Source: Sulfuritalea sp. (GTDB lineage Bacteria > Pseudomonadota > Gammaproteobacteria > Burkholderiales > Rhodocyclaceae). Taken from it: a stretch of 64,000 bases of DNA. A program made the position numbers and the translations under genes. Below the pieces are notes generated by a model. The model did not search any database. It saw nothing but the letters and a program-made list of their open reading frames with translations, and was not told the DNA's origin. The stretch is from positions 62,001-126,000 of the forward strand of contig JALHPU010000009.1 of assembly GCA_022842325.1 (NCBI GenBank). The letters are read 5' to 3'. Numbering within the stretch: the stretch's first letter is position 1; the number at the start of each line of letters is the position of its first letter. Positions 26,853 to 35,650 of this stretch are shown one piece after another.

Positions 26853-29267
26853 ATGAACGTTGCAGAAAAGAAGGCCCGGGTCATCGAGCCCGACTCGCTG
26901 ATCGGCAAGCGCATCCCGAAGATGGATGCCCCCGAGAAGGCCAGCGGCCGCACGCGCTACATCCACGACATCAACCTGTCGGGCCAGTTGCACGGCAAGA
27001 TCCTGCGCTCGGAACGCATCCACGCCCTGATCAAGTCGATCGACGTTTCGGCGGCACGCGCGCTGCCCGGCGTGCATGTAGTGATCACTGCGGCCGACAT
27101 TCCCGACCAGCGCCCGATCGGCGTCGCCAGGGACCACTTCCCGCTCAAGGTCGGCCGGGTGCGCAGCCAGCGCGACGAGATCGCCGCGGTGGCGGCCGAA
27201 TCGGAGGAAATCGCCGAAGCCGCGCTGAAGCTGATCAAGGTCGTGTACGAGGACCTGCCGGTGATCTCCGATCCCGAGGAAGCCATCAAGCCGGGCGCGG
27301 CGCTGATCCACCCCGAGCCGCACGGTGCCGACGGCACCCATCTGCACCTGAAGCAGGGCATGTCGATCGCGCACAAGGGCAAGCCGGACAACATCGCCAT
27401 GCGCTTCGACTACGTGCACGGCGACGTGGTGCAGGGCGAGGCCGAGTCCGACGTAGTAGTCGAGGACACCTTCAAGCTGCACTACGTCACCCACTGCTGC
27501 ATGGGCGTCTCCGGCATGATCGCGGAGTTCGACGCCTCGGGAAATCTGCTGATGTACTCGAACACTCAAGTGCCCTTCCTGCACAAGCGCGAGTTCGCCG
27601 ACTACCTCAACATGGACCCGGCGCGCATCCGCATCATCCAGCCGCCGATCGGCGGCGGCTTCGGCTCCAAGCTCGACATCTACCCCTTCGAGGTGATCTG
27701 CCTCTACCTCGCGCGCGCCGCCAAGCGGCCGGTGAAAATGCTGTTCACCCGTGAAGAGGAATTCCTCGCCTCGCCGACGCGCCAGCCGGTACTGCTGACG
27801 CTGCGCAGCGGCTGCAAGAAGGACGGCACGCTGACCTTCCGCCAGGTGCATACGCTGCACGACAACGGCGCCTACACGTCCTGGGGCGCGACCACCCCCT
27901 TCGTCATGATGCAGACCTTCTCCTCGCTCTACCGCGTGCCGCATTGCGATTACCACACGGCCGCGGTGTACACCAACAACCCCTATGCCGGGTCGTTCCG
28001 CGGCTACGGCAACCTGCAGGCAACCTTCGCCATCGAACAGCACATGGACATGCTGGCCGAAAAGATCGGCATGGACCCGCTCGAGTTCCGCCTCAAGAAC
28101 GCCCAGGACGCGGGCGAAGTCACCGGCCAGGGCATGAGCTTCAAGAGCTGCGGCTTCAAGGACTGCATCACCACGGCGGCAAAACGCAGCGATTACGCGC
28201 GCAAGGCCGGGGAGAACGCCGCCAATCGCGGCAAGCCCGGCAACATCAAGCGCGGCATCGGCATGGCCTCGATGCTGCACGTCGGCGGCGGCGCCAAAAT
28301 CTACCCGTCGGACGGCTGCGGCACCATCCTCAAGATGGACGACTTCGCCAACGTAACGCTGATCACCGGCGCCTCGGAAATCGGCCAGGGATCGGAGACC
28401 GTGCTGTCGCAGCTGGTCTGCGAAGAGCTCGGCCTGCCGATTTCGGCCGTGACCGTGGTCAACAACGACACGGCCATCACGCCCTGGGACGTCGGCGTGC
28501 ATGCCAGCCGCACCACCTTCATCGCCGGCAACTCGGCGATCGGCGCGGCGAAAAAGGCCAAGTCCAAGATCCTCGCCGTGGCGGCGAAGAAGTACGAAGT
28601 TGCCGAAGACGAGCTCGACCTGCGCGGCGGCTTCGTGATCCAGGCCGCCAGCGGCGAAGTCGTGGTCGAACTGTCGAAGCTGCTGCGTAACCTGCACTTC
28701 CAGGACAAGGCCGAACTGGTGATGACCACCTTCTACTACGAGCCGCCCAGCGTGCATCAGGACAAGGGCTTCAAGGGCGACGTCTCGGCGGCCTATGCCT
28801 GGGGCACCCAGGTCGTGGAAGTCGAGGTCGATACCGATACCGGCCAGGTCAGGATGACCAAGGTCACCGGCGCCCACGACGTCGGCCGGGTACTCAATCG
28901 GCTCGGCATCGAGGGCCAGATCGAAGGCGGCGTGGTCATGGGCCAGGGCTATGCGCTGACCGAAGACCTGCTGATCCAGAACGGCGTCATGAAGAATCCT
29001 AACTTCCGCGACTACAAGCTGGTCACGGCGCCCGAGATTCCAGAAATGGACATCGCCTTCATCGAATCGATGGACGGCGAAGGCCCGCAGGGCGCCAAGG
29101 GCGTCGGCGAGGCGCCGTCGATCTGCATCGCCGCGGCCACCGCCAACGCCATCGCCAACGCCACCGGGGTGCGCATGTACGAATTGCCCTTCACCCCGGA
29201 AAAGGTCTATCGCGCACTCCACGGCCAGACGCCGAAGCTGTACTGGAAGCCGTGGAAGGCCGAGTGA
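26853..29267 (+). CDS. Molybdenum hydroxylase large (Mo-cofactor) subunit
   Basis: 804 residues of the xanthine dehydrogenase/aldehyde oxidase large-subunit family. [11 protein letters not shown] (about 264-274), [15 protein letters not shown] (about 384-398), [11 protein letters not shown] (about 506-516) and the catalytic-Glu motif KGVGEAP near the C-terminus bind the cofactor. GAGGAG ribosome-binding site; ATG 26853. In this operon the most economical substrate is indole-3-acetate (or its CoA ester), hydroxylated with water oxygen. 4-Hydroxybenzoyl-CoA reductase is disfavoured by the FAD subunit. Cofactor maturation genes (XdhC, MobA-like, cysteine desulfurase) are in the same window at 57.7-62.1 kb. 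Confidence 0.9.
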   Translation: MNVAEKKARVIEPDSLIGKRIPKMDAPEKASGRTRYIHDINLSGQLHGKILRSERIHALIKSIDVSAARALPGVHVVITAADIPDQRPIGVARDHFPLKVGRVRSQRDEIAAVAAESEEIAEAALKLIKVVYEDLPVISDPEEAIKPGAALIHPEPHGADGTHLHLKQGMSIAHKGKPDNIAMRFDYVHGDVVQGEAESDVVVEDTFKLHYVTHCCMGVSGMIAEFDASGNLLMYSNTQVPFLHKREFADYLNMDPARIRIIQPPIGGGFGSKLDIYPFEVICLYLARAAKRPVKMLFTREEEFLASPTRQPVLLTLRSGCKKDGTLTFRQVHTLHDNGAYTSWGATTPFVMMQTFSSLYRVPHCDYHTAAVYTNNPYAGSFRGYGNLQATFAIEQHMDMLAEKIGMDPLEFRLKNAQDAGEVTGQGMSFKSCGFKDCITTAAKRSDYARKAGENAANRGKPGNIKRGIGMASMLHVGGGAKIYPSDGCGTILKMDDFANVTLITGASEIGQGSETVLSQLVCEELGLPISAVTVVNNDTAITPWDVGVHASRTTFIAGNSAIGAAKKAKSKILAVAAKKYEVAEDELDLRGGFVIQAASGEVVVELSKLLRNLHFQDKAELVMTTFYYEPPSVHQDKGFKGDVSAAYAWGTQVVEVEVDTDTGQVRMTKVTGAHDVGRVLNRLGIEGQIEGGVVMGQGYALTEDLLIQNGVMKNPNFRDYKLVTAPEIPEMDIAFIESMDGEGPQGAKGVGEAPSICIAAATANAIANATGVRMYELPFTPEKVYRALHGQTPKLYWKPWKAE

Positions 29268-29343
29268 TGTACGCCCGTCAGTTGTCAGAGACAAACGCGG
29301 TTCGCCGTGTTGTCAGCGCCGACTCTTCCGCGGCGGAGGTGCC

Positions 29344-30537
29344 ATGAAGCGCCGCACCGTACTCGCAATGGAACAAGCGCTGTCGCTGCCCTACGCGACA
29401 TTGCGTTTCGCGCAACTGGGCTGGCGCGTGATCCGCATCGAGTCGACGCCGAGCGGCGAAGGCCTGCCCGGCGATCCGAACCGCTACATCGGCGGCAAGG
29501 TGGTCGATGACGACCGGCGCAGCTACTTCATCGCGCCCAACGTCGGCAAGCAAGCCATCGCGATCAACCTCAAGGATCCCGAAGGCCAGGCGCTGCTCAA
29601 GCGGCTGATCGTGGACCTCGACGTCGATGTGTTCTGCTGCAACACGGTACCCAAGCGCTACAAGCAACTGGGCATCGACTACGAAAGCCTTTCCGCAGTG
29701 AAGCCGGACCTGATCTGGGCCGGCATTTCGGCCATGGGGCCCGAATATCCGGATGCGCCCGGCTATGACCCGGTGATCCAGGCGATGGCCGGCTACATGG
29801 AGCTGACCGGCCCCGCCGACGGCCCGCCGACGCTATCCGGCGTGCCGTTGATCGACCTCAAGGCCGGCGACGAGGTGTACGCCAGCGTCATGATGGCGCT
29901 GCTGGAGCGCGCCGAGACCGGCACGGGCAGCCGCATCGACGTCTCGATGCTGCAGGCGGCGGCCTCCTGGCTGATCACCACCCTGCCCCTGCTCGACTTC
30001 GACTGCGACCCTTCCGAAATCACCCGCTGCGGCAACGAGCATCGCAAGTTCATCCCGACCAATGTCTACCCGACCGCCGACGGCTTCATCTACATGGCCA
30101 TCGGCAGCGACGTGCAATGGCGGCGCCTGACCGAAATCCCCTGGTTCGCGCCGGTGGCCAACGCCGTGCGCGTCACCAACGAAGGCCGCCACCAGGAACG
30201 CGAGGCGATCCACCGCGACATGGCAGCGGTCACCCGGCAGCATTCGACGGCGGCGATCGCCGCGGAGTTCGGCAAGGCGACGATTCCCCATGCGCCGATT
30301 CACGACATCCCTGCCGTGCGCAAAATGCCGGCTGTCAGCAGTCGGCTGACCACCACGCTGACGCCGGAGGGCAAGACGGTGCGCATGCAGCCCATGGCGG
30401 TCGATGTGCCGGGCGTCGCGACCGAATTGAGCTTTCCCGCCAAGTACGGAGCCGACACCATGGCGATACTGCAGGAAGCCGGATACACGGCGGCAGAATG
30501 CACGCGCATGAAGGAACAAGGCATCATCGCGGGTTGA
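29344..30537 (+). CDS. iaaL: Family III CoA-transferase, candidate arylsuccinyl-CoA transferase (IaaL-like)
   Basis: 397 residues of the CaiB/BaiF (formyl-CoA transferase) family. The catalytic Asp171 lies in [11 protein letters not shown], with GSRIDVSML downstream in the usual spacing. The N-terminus lacks part of the usual first Rossmann region (starts [13 protein letters not shown]), as in some benzylsuccinate-type transferases. In Aromatoleum, IaaL moves CoA between indoleacetate and (2-amino)phenylsuccinate. Here that would let indoleacetyl-CoA made by the oxidoreductases at 32-40 kb activate the next intermediate without ATP. GGCGGAGG lies upstream of the ATG; 76 bases follow the Mo subunit. 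Confidence 0.8.
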   Translation: MKRRTVLAMEQALSLPYATLRFAQLGWRVIRIESTPSGEGLPGDPNRYIGGKVVDDDRRSYFIAPNVGKQAIAINLKDPEGQALLKRLIVDLDVDVFCCNTVPKRYKQLGIDYESLSAVKPDLIWAGISAMGPEYPDAPGYDPVIQAMAGYMELTGPADGPPTLSGVPLIDLKAGDEVYASVMMALLERAETGTGSRIDVSMLQAAASWLITTLPLLDFDCDPSEITRCGNEHRKFIPTNVYPTADGFIYMAIGSDVQWRRLTEIPWFAPVANAVRVTNEGRHQEREAIHRDMAAVTRQHSTAAIAAEFGKATIPHAPIHDIPAVRKMPAVSSRLTTTLTPEGKTVRMQPMAVDVPGVATELSFPAKYGADTMAILQEAGYTAAECTRMKEQGIIAG

Positions 30538-30602
30538 ACAACCGGATTTTATGTAGCTCGCAGCAAACGATTTCATACAACATCAATCAAGGAGGAGACA
30601 CC

Positions 30603-31754
30603 ATGCAAATCAAAAAAATCGTACTGGCGCTTTCGGGCCTCGCGCTGGCCGCATCCATGTCGGTGCAGGCGCAAGTGAAGATCGGCGTCATCGCCTCGTC
30701 GACCGGCGCGATACCCTTCGTCGGCATCCCGCAGAAGAACGCGGTCACCCTGTTGCCGAACAAGATCGGCGACTTCAGCGTCGAGTACCTGGTCTTCGAC
30801 GATGCCAGCGATCCGACGCAGAGCGTGCAACTGGCCAAAAAGCTGCTCGGCGAAAGCAAGATCGACGCGCTGATCGGCCCCTCCGGTTCCGGCAACGCCA
30901 TGGGCGTGCTGGGCTTCATGGCCGAAGGCCAGACGCCGATGCTGGCACCGGTCGGCACCTCCGCCGTGGTGCTGCCGATGGACGACAAGAAGCGCTGGGT
31001 GTTCAAGACCCACCCCAACGACGACGTGATCAGCGAAGGCCTGGTCACCGCCATGACCAAGCGCGGCGTCAAGACCGTCGGCTTCATCGGCCGCGGCGAT
31101 CCCTACGGCGAGAACTGGTACAAGACCTTCGCCCCGATGGCCGAAAAGGCCGGGATCAAGGTCGTCGCCAACGAACGCTACGGCCCCAAGGACACCACCG
31201 CACTGGCCCAGGCCCTGAAGATGATCGCCGCCAAGCCCGACGCCATGATGGTGGCCGGGGTCGGCGCCGACGCCGCCATGCCGCACTCGCAGCTCGTTGA
31301 GTCCGGCTTCAAGGGACCGATTTTCCAGACCCACGGCGCCGCCTCCGGTGCCTTCCTGCAGATCGGCGCCAAAAAGGTCGAAGGCGCGCTGATCATGGGT
31401 CCCTTGCTGGTGGTTCCCGACGAGATTCCGGACAGCGTGACCTCGAAGAGCGTAACGCTCGACCTGATCCACGGCTACGAGAAACATTTCAACTCCAAGC
31501 CGCCGATCTTCGCCGCCGGCACCTATGACGCCGGCCTGCTGCTGGGCCGCGCCATCCCGCTCGCCGGCAAGAAGGGCAAGCCGGGCACGCAGGAGTTCCG
31601 CAACGCCCTGCGCGATGCGCTGGAGGACACCAAGGAGATGAAGGCTTCGCAAGGCATCATCAACATGTCGGCGAAGGATCATTCCGGCTACGACTTGCGC
31701 GGCCAGGTGCTGATCACCGTCAAGGACGGCAAATTCACCCGCGCCAAGGACTGA
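30603..31754 (+). CDS. Periplasmic ABC-type substrate-binding protein (Leu/Ile/Val-binding family)
   Basis: 383 residues. Residues 1-23 are a classic signal peptide (basic start, hydrophobic core, cut after VQA). The mature part begins VKIGVIASSTGAIPF and is a two-lobed Peripla_BP_6 fold, the family that includes binding proteins for aromatic acids. Strong AAGGAGGAG ribosome-binding site. It probably binds indoleacetate or a related aromatic acid for uptake. No permease or ATPase genes are near, so it must work with a transporter encoded elsewhere. A GC-rich stem-loop follows the gene. Confidence 0.9.
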   Translation: MQIKKIVLALSGLALAASMSVQAQVKIGVIASSTGAIPFVGIPQKNAVTLLPNKIGDFSVEYLVFDDASDPTQSVQLAKKLLGESKIDALIGPSGSGNAMGVLGFMAEGQTPMLAPVGTSAVVLPMDDKKRWVFKTHPNDDVISEGLVTAMTKRGVKTVGFIGRGDPYGENWYKTFAPMAEKAGIKVVANERYGPKDTTALAQALKMIAAKPDAMMVAGVGADAAMPHSQLVESGFKGPIFQTHGAASGAFLQIGAKKVEGALIMGPLLVVPDEIPDSVTSKSVTLDLIHGYEKHFNSKPPIFAAGTYDAGLLLGRAIPLAGKKGKPGTQEFRNALRDALEDTKEMKASQGIINMSAKDHSGYDLRGQVLITVKDGKFTRAKD

Positions 31755-31767
31755 TCCCATCGATCGT

Positions 31768-31797
31768 GCGCCGGCCGGTGCTGAATCCGGCCGGCGC
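31768..31797 (+). terminator. Stem-loop after the binding-protein gene
   Basis: Perfect 11-bp stem GCGCCGGCCGG / CCGGCCGGCGC with loop TGCTGAAT, 14 bases after the stop codon. There is no T-tract, so it is either a Rho-assisted terminator or an mRNA-stabilising hairpin. It marks the likely end of the catabolic operon. Confidence 0.55.
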
Positions 31798-32004
31798 CTC
31801 CAGCGCCCTGGCAGCCACATCATGACTCCCTCCCATCGCATCTCCACCCGCTACAGAATGTGGTGGTGCATCACTGCGCACAACTCCCGACCATCCCGCC
31901 ACAACGCAGGATGATGAGCGTTGCGATCCCTCACGGATCGCACCTGTGACGGACGGCACGGAGTTTCCCTAAAACTCGCGCCACCAGCACAAAAGGGAAT
32001 GCGG

Positions 32005-35000
32005 ATGGACCTGGCAAACGTTTCACTCGAAGACAAATACCGGCTCGAACACGGCCGCGTCTTCGTCACCGGCACGCAGGCCCTGGCACGCCTGCCGATG
32101 CTGCAGCATGCCCGCGACCGCAAGGCCGGCCTGCATACCGCCGGCTACATTTCCGGCTATCGCGGTTCGCCGCTGGGCGGACTCGACACCGCGCTGCACG
32201 CCGCGGAGCCCTTCCTCAAGCAGCACGACATCAGCTTTCAGCCCGGCCTCAACGAGGACATCGCGGCCACCGCGATCTGGGGCACCCAGCAGCTGCACCT
32301 GTTCCCCGAGCCGAAATTCGATGGCATTTTTTCGATGTGGTACGGCAAGGGTCCGGGCGTCGACCGTTGCGGCGACGTCTTCAAGCACGCCAACCACGCC
32401 GGCAGCGCGAAGCACGGCGGCGTGCTGCTGATCGCCGGCGACGACCCGTCGGCACGCTCCTCGGCCGTCGCGCACCAGAGCGAGCACATGTTCTCTGCCT
32501 GCGCGATTCCGGTGCTGGCGCCGGCCGACCTGCAGGAATACCTCGACTTCGGCCTGCACGGCTGGGCCATGTCGCGCTATTCCGGTTGCTGGGTGGCGAT
32601 GAAGCTGACCTCGGACACGGCAGAAAGCTCGGCCACGGTCGAGATCGACCCCGATCGCGTGCGCATCGTGATTCCCGACGATTTCCGCTTGCCGCCGGAC
32701 GGCGTGAACCTGCGCTGGCCCGATTCGGCGTTGGCGCAGGAACACCGCCTGCAGGAATTCAAGGTGTATGCCGCGCTCGCCTACGCGCGCGCCAACGGAC
32801 TCAACCGGATCATCTTTGACAGTCCGCGGCCGCGCCTGGGCATCATCGCCTGCGGCAAGGCCTACCTCGACGTGCGCCAGGCGCTCGACGACCTCGGCAT
32901 CGACGAGGCCTACGCCGCCGAAATCGGCCTGCGCCTGTTCAAGGTCGGCATGCCCTGGCCACTGGAAGCCGATTCGGTGCGCCGCTTCGCCGAGGGCCTG
33001 GAAGAAATCCTGGTAGTCGAAGAGAAACGCCAGGTCATCGAATACCAGCTCAAGGAAATGCTCTACAACTGGCGCGAAGACGTGCGCCCGCGCGTCGTCG
33101 GCAAGTACGACGAAACCGGCGAGTGGCCGGTACCGGCGCATCGCTGGCTGCTGGCGCCGACCGCCGAGCTGACGCCGGCCCTGGTTGCGCGCGCGATTGC
33201 CGCGCGCATTGGCCGCTTCCATGTCTCGCCACGCATCACCGACTATCTGGCCTTCCTCGACGAGAAGGCGCGGGCCATGGCCAGGCCCAAAGTCGTCATG
33301 ATGCGCACGCCCTACTACTGCCCGGGTTGCCCGCACAACCAGTCGACCAAGGTGCCCGAGGGCAGCTGCGCACTGGGCGGCGTCGGCTGCCACCTGATGG
33401 CGGTCATGATGGACCGCAACACCATCACCATTTCCCAGATGGGCGGCGAAGGCGCGGCCTGGCTCGGCGTTTCCGGCCACAGCGGCACGCAGCACATCTT
33501 CGCCAACATGGGCGACGGCACCTATTTCCATTCCGGCCTGCTGGCGATCCGCGCCGCCGTCGCGGCAAATCAGATGAGCCATCCCCCCGCCCCCCTTCCC
33601 ACGGAAGGGGGTGACGGCAGTTCGCTTCGCTCCAATAAAAATGGCAGCCCCGCCTTGGGGCGGCCCGGCGGCGGGGTCAACATCACCTTCAAGCTGCTAT
33701 TCAACGACGCCGTGGCCATGACCGGCGGCCAGCCGCTGGACGGCACGCTGACGGTGCCCCAGCTCACGCGCCAGCTCGCCGCCGAAGATGTCCAACGCAT
33801 CATCGTGATGTCCGACCAGCCGGAGAAATACGCCAAGGATGCCGGCTTCGCCCCCGGCGTCGAGATCCGCCACCGCGCAGAACTCGACCGCACCCAGCGT
33901 GAGCTGCGCGAGACGCCCGGCGTCACGGCCCTGATCTACGACCAGACCTGCGCCGCGGAAAAACGCCGCCGGCGCAAGCGCGGCCGCTTCCCCGATCCTG
34001 CGGTGCGGATTTTCATCAACGAAATGGTCTGCGAGGGCTGCGGCGACTGCAGCGTCAAGTCGAACTGCCTCGCCGTGGTTCCGGTCGACACCGAATTCGG
34101 GCGCAAGCGGGCGATCGACCAGCATGCCTGCAACAAGGATTACTCCTGCCTCGACGGCTTCTGCCCGAGCATCGTCACGGTGCATGGCGGCAAAGTCCGG
34201 CGCGGCAGCGCCGTCGAGTCGGCCGCTGTTGTCGAGCTGCCGGAACCCGATCACCCGAACCTGGCCGAACCTTACGGCATCCTCGTCGCCGGCGTCGGCG
34301 GCACCGGCGTGGTCACCATCGGCGCCCTGCTCGGCATGGCGGCGCACCTCGAAGGCAAAGGCGTCACCGTGCTCGACATGACCGGGCTGGCGCAAAAAGG
34401 CGGCGCCGTGATGTCGCATGTGCGCATTGCCGCTCGGCAGGACGAGCTGCATTCAGTGCGCATCGCCACCGGCGAAGCGATGCTGCTGCTCGGCTGCGAC
34501 ATCGTGGTCGCGGTCAGCGACGATGTCCTGTCCAAGACCACGGCCGGCGCGACGCGGGCAGTGGTCAACACAGCGCAGACCATCACCGCCGACTTCATCC
34601 GCCATCCCGACCAGGCCTTTCCGGAAGGGCCGATGCAGCAGGCCATCGTCGACGCCGTCGGCGCCGAGGCGGCGAGCTTCATCGCCGCCAGCCACCTGGC
34701 GACGCGGCTGATGGGAAATTCGCTGGCGACCAACATCTTCCTGCTCGGCTATGCCTTCCAGCGCGGCCTGATTCCGCTGTCCGCCGCCGCCCTGCTGCGC
34801 GCCATCGACCTCAACGGCTCAGGGGCCGCGGAAAACCGCCAGGCGTTTGCCTGGGGCCGGCGCACCGCGCTCGACAGCGCCGCTGTCGAGGCCCTGGCCG
34901 GCGGCGAACCGCAAGCGGCGGCAACCCGCAGGCTTTCGGTCAGTCTCGACGAAACCATCGAGCGCCGCCGCGACTGGCTGAGCGCCTACCAGGACGCGGC

Positions 35001-35598
35001 CTACGCCAGGCGCTACGTCGATCTGGTGTCACAGGTTCGGCAACACGAGGCAAGAGTCGGCGCCGGTAACACGGCGTTTTCGGACGCCGTGGCGCGCAAC
35101 TACTTTAAGCTGCTGGCCTACAAGGACGAATACGAGGTCGCGCGGCTGTTCGTCGACCCGGCCTTCCGCAGCACGCTGGAGCAGAACTTCGAAGGTGACT
35201 ACCGGCTCAACTTCCACGTCACCCTGCCCTGGAGCCGCGGCGAGCGCCCCGGTGAAGAGCCGAAAAAAATCCGCTTCGGCCCCTGGCTGCTGCCGGCCAT
35301 GCAGGTCCTGGCGCGGCTCAAGTTCCTGCGCGGCACGGCCTTCGATCCCTTCGGCTGGATGGCCGAGCGCCGCCAGGAGCGACAACTCATCGCCGACTAC
35401 GAGGCGACCATCGAAAGCCTCCTGCCAAATCTCGACCGCCAGCGGCTGGCCACGGCGATCGAAATCGCCGCGCTGCCCGACCTCATCCGCGGCTACGGGC
35501 CGGTGAAGCAGCGGGCTATCGCGCAATTCAGGGCACGCCACGCGGAACTGCTGGCGCGCCTCGGCAAGGAAAACACGGATCACGTAAAAGTGGCCTGA
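32005..35598 (+). CDS. Indolepyruvate ferredoxin oxidoreductase, fused alpha-gamma type, with an in-frame repeat insertion
   Basis: About 1197 residues; normal fused proteobacterial members are about 1150-1190. N-terminal pyrimidine domain (SGYRGSPLGGLDTAL), CPGCPHNQSTKVPEG, ThDP-binding GDGTYFHSG, a ferredoxin-like Cys cluster (CEGCGDCSVKSNC), and a C-terminal gamma domain starting VAGVGGTGVVTIGALL. It converts arylpyruvates to arylacetyl-CoA with reduced ferredoxin. ATG 32005 is preferred because AGGGA is six bases upstream. Residues about 523-557 (33571-33675) are a Pro/Gly/Ser-rich insert made by a dispersed hairpin repeat, between conserved AAVAAN and VNITFK. Because it is 105 bases, the frame survives. 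Confidence 0.85.
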   Translation: MDLANVSLEDKYRLEHGRVFVTGTQALARLPMLQHARDRKAGLHTAGYISGYRGSPLGGLDTALHAAEPFLKQHDISFQPGLNEDIAATAIWGTQQLHLFPEPKFDGIFSMWYGKGPGVDRCGDVFKHANHAGSAKHGGVLLIAGDDPSARSSAVAHQSEHMFSACAIPVLAPADLQEYLDFGLHGWAMSRYSGCWVAMKLTSDTAESSATVEIDPDRVRIVIPDDFRLPPDGVNLRWPDSALAQEHRLQEFKVYAALAYARANGLNRIIFDSPRPRLGIIACGKAYLDVRQALDDLGIDEAYAAEIGLRLFKVGMPWPLEADSVRRFAEGLEEILVVEEKRQVIEYQLKEMLYNWREDVRPRVVGKYDETGEWPVPAHRWLLAPTAELTPALVARAIAARIGRFHVSPRITDYLAFLDEKARAMARPKVVMMRTPYYCPGCPHNQSTKVPEGSCALGGVGCHLMAVMMDRNTITISQMGGEGAAWLGVSGHSGTQHIFANMGDGTYFHSGLLAIRAAVAANQMSHPPAPLPTEGGDGSSLRSNKNGSPALGRPGGGVNITFKLLFNDAVAMTGGQPLDGTLTVPQLTRQLAAEDVQRIIVMSDQPEKYAKDAGFAPGVEIRHRAELDRTQRELRETPGVTALIYDQTCAAEKRRRRKRGRFPDPAVRIFINEMVCEGCGDCSVKSNCLAVVPVDTEFGRKRAIDQHACNKDYSCLDGFCPSIVTVHGGKVRRGSAVESAAVVELPEPDHPNLAEPYGILVAGVGGTGVVTIGALLGMAAHLEGKGVTVLDMTGLAQKGGAVMSHVRIAARQDELHSVRIATGEAMLLLGCDIVVAVSDDVLSKTTAGATRAVVNTAQTITADFIRHPDQAFPEGPMQQAIVDAVGAEAASFIAASHLATRLMGNSLATNIFLLGYAFQRGLIPLSAAALLRAIDLNGSGAAENRQAFAWGRRTALDSAAVEALAGGEPQAAATRRLSVSLDETIERRRDWLSAYQDAAYARRYVDLVSQVRQHEARVGAGNTAFSDAVARNYFKLLAYKDEYEVARLFVDPAFRSTLEQNFEGDYRLNFHVTLPWSRGERPGEEPKKIRFGPWLLPAMQVLARLKFLRGTAFDPFGWMAERRQERQLIADYEATIESLLPNLDRQRLATAIEIAALPDLIRGYGPVKQRAIAQFRARHAELLARLGKENTDHVKVA
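33571..33675 (+). repeat. Dispersed hairpin repeat inserted in frame within an oxidoreductase gene (copy R3)
   Basis: 105-base insert in the fused oxidoreductase gene. It contains a perfect 9-bp hairpin (33591-33599 with 33603-33611, loop CAC) followed by TTCGCTTCGCTC, the same arrangement as the intergenic copies R1 (14392) and R2 (39245). Encoded residues are low-complexity Pro, Gly and Ser. Edges are estimated from where the conserved protein sequence stops and resumes. Confidence 0.75.
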
Positions 35599-35650
35599 GC
35601 CACCGCTGCAGACACCGGGCCAACGCAGCCCGACACAGGAGGAGACAGAT

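Noticed and set aside
33571..33675. Frameshift or pseudogene call for the fused oxidoreductase
   Set aside because: The insert is exactly 35 codons without a stop, and the conserved protein resumes in the same frame, so the gene is still open; whether the enzyme is active is a separate matter.
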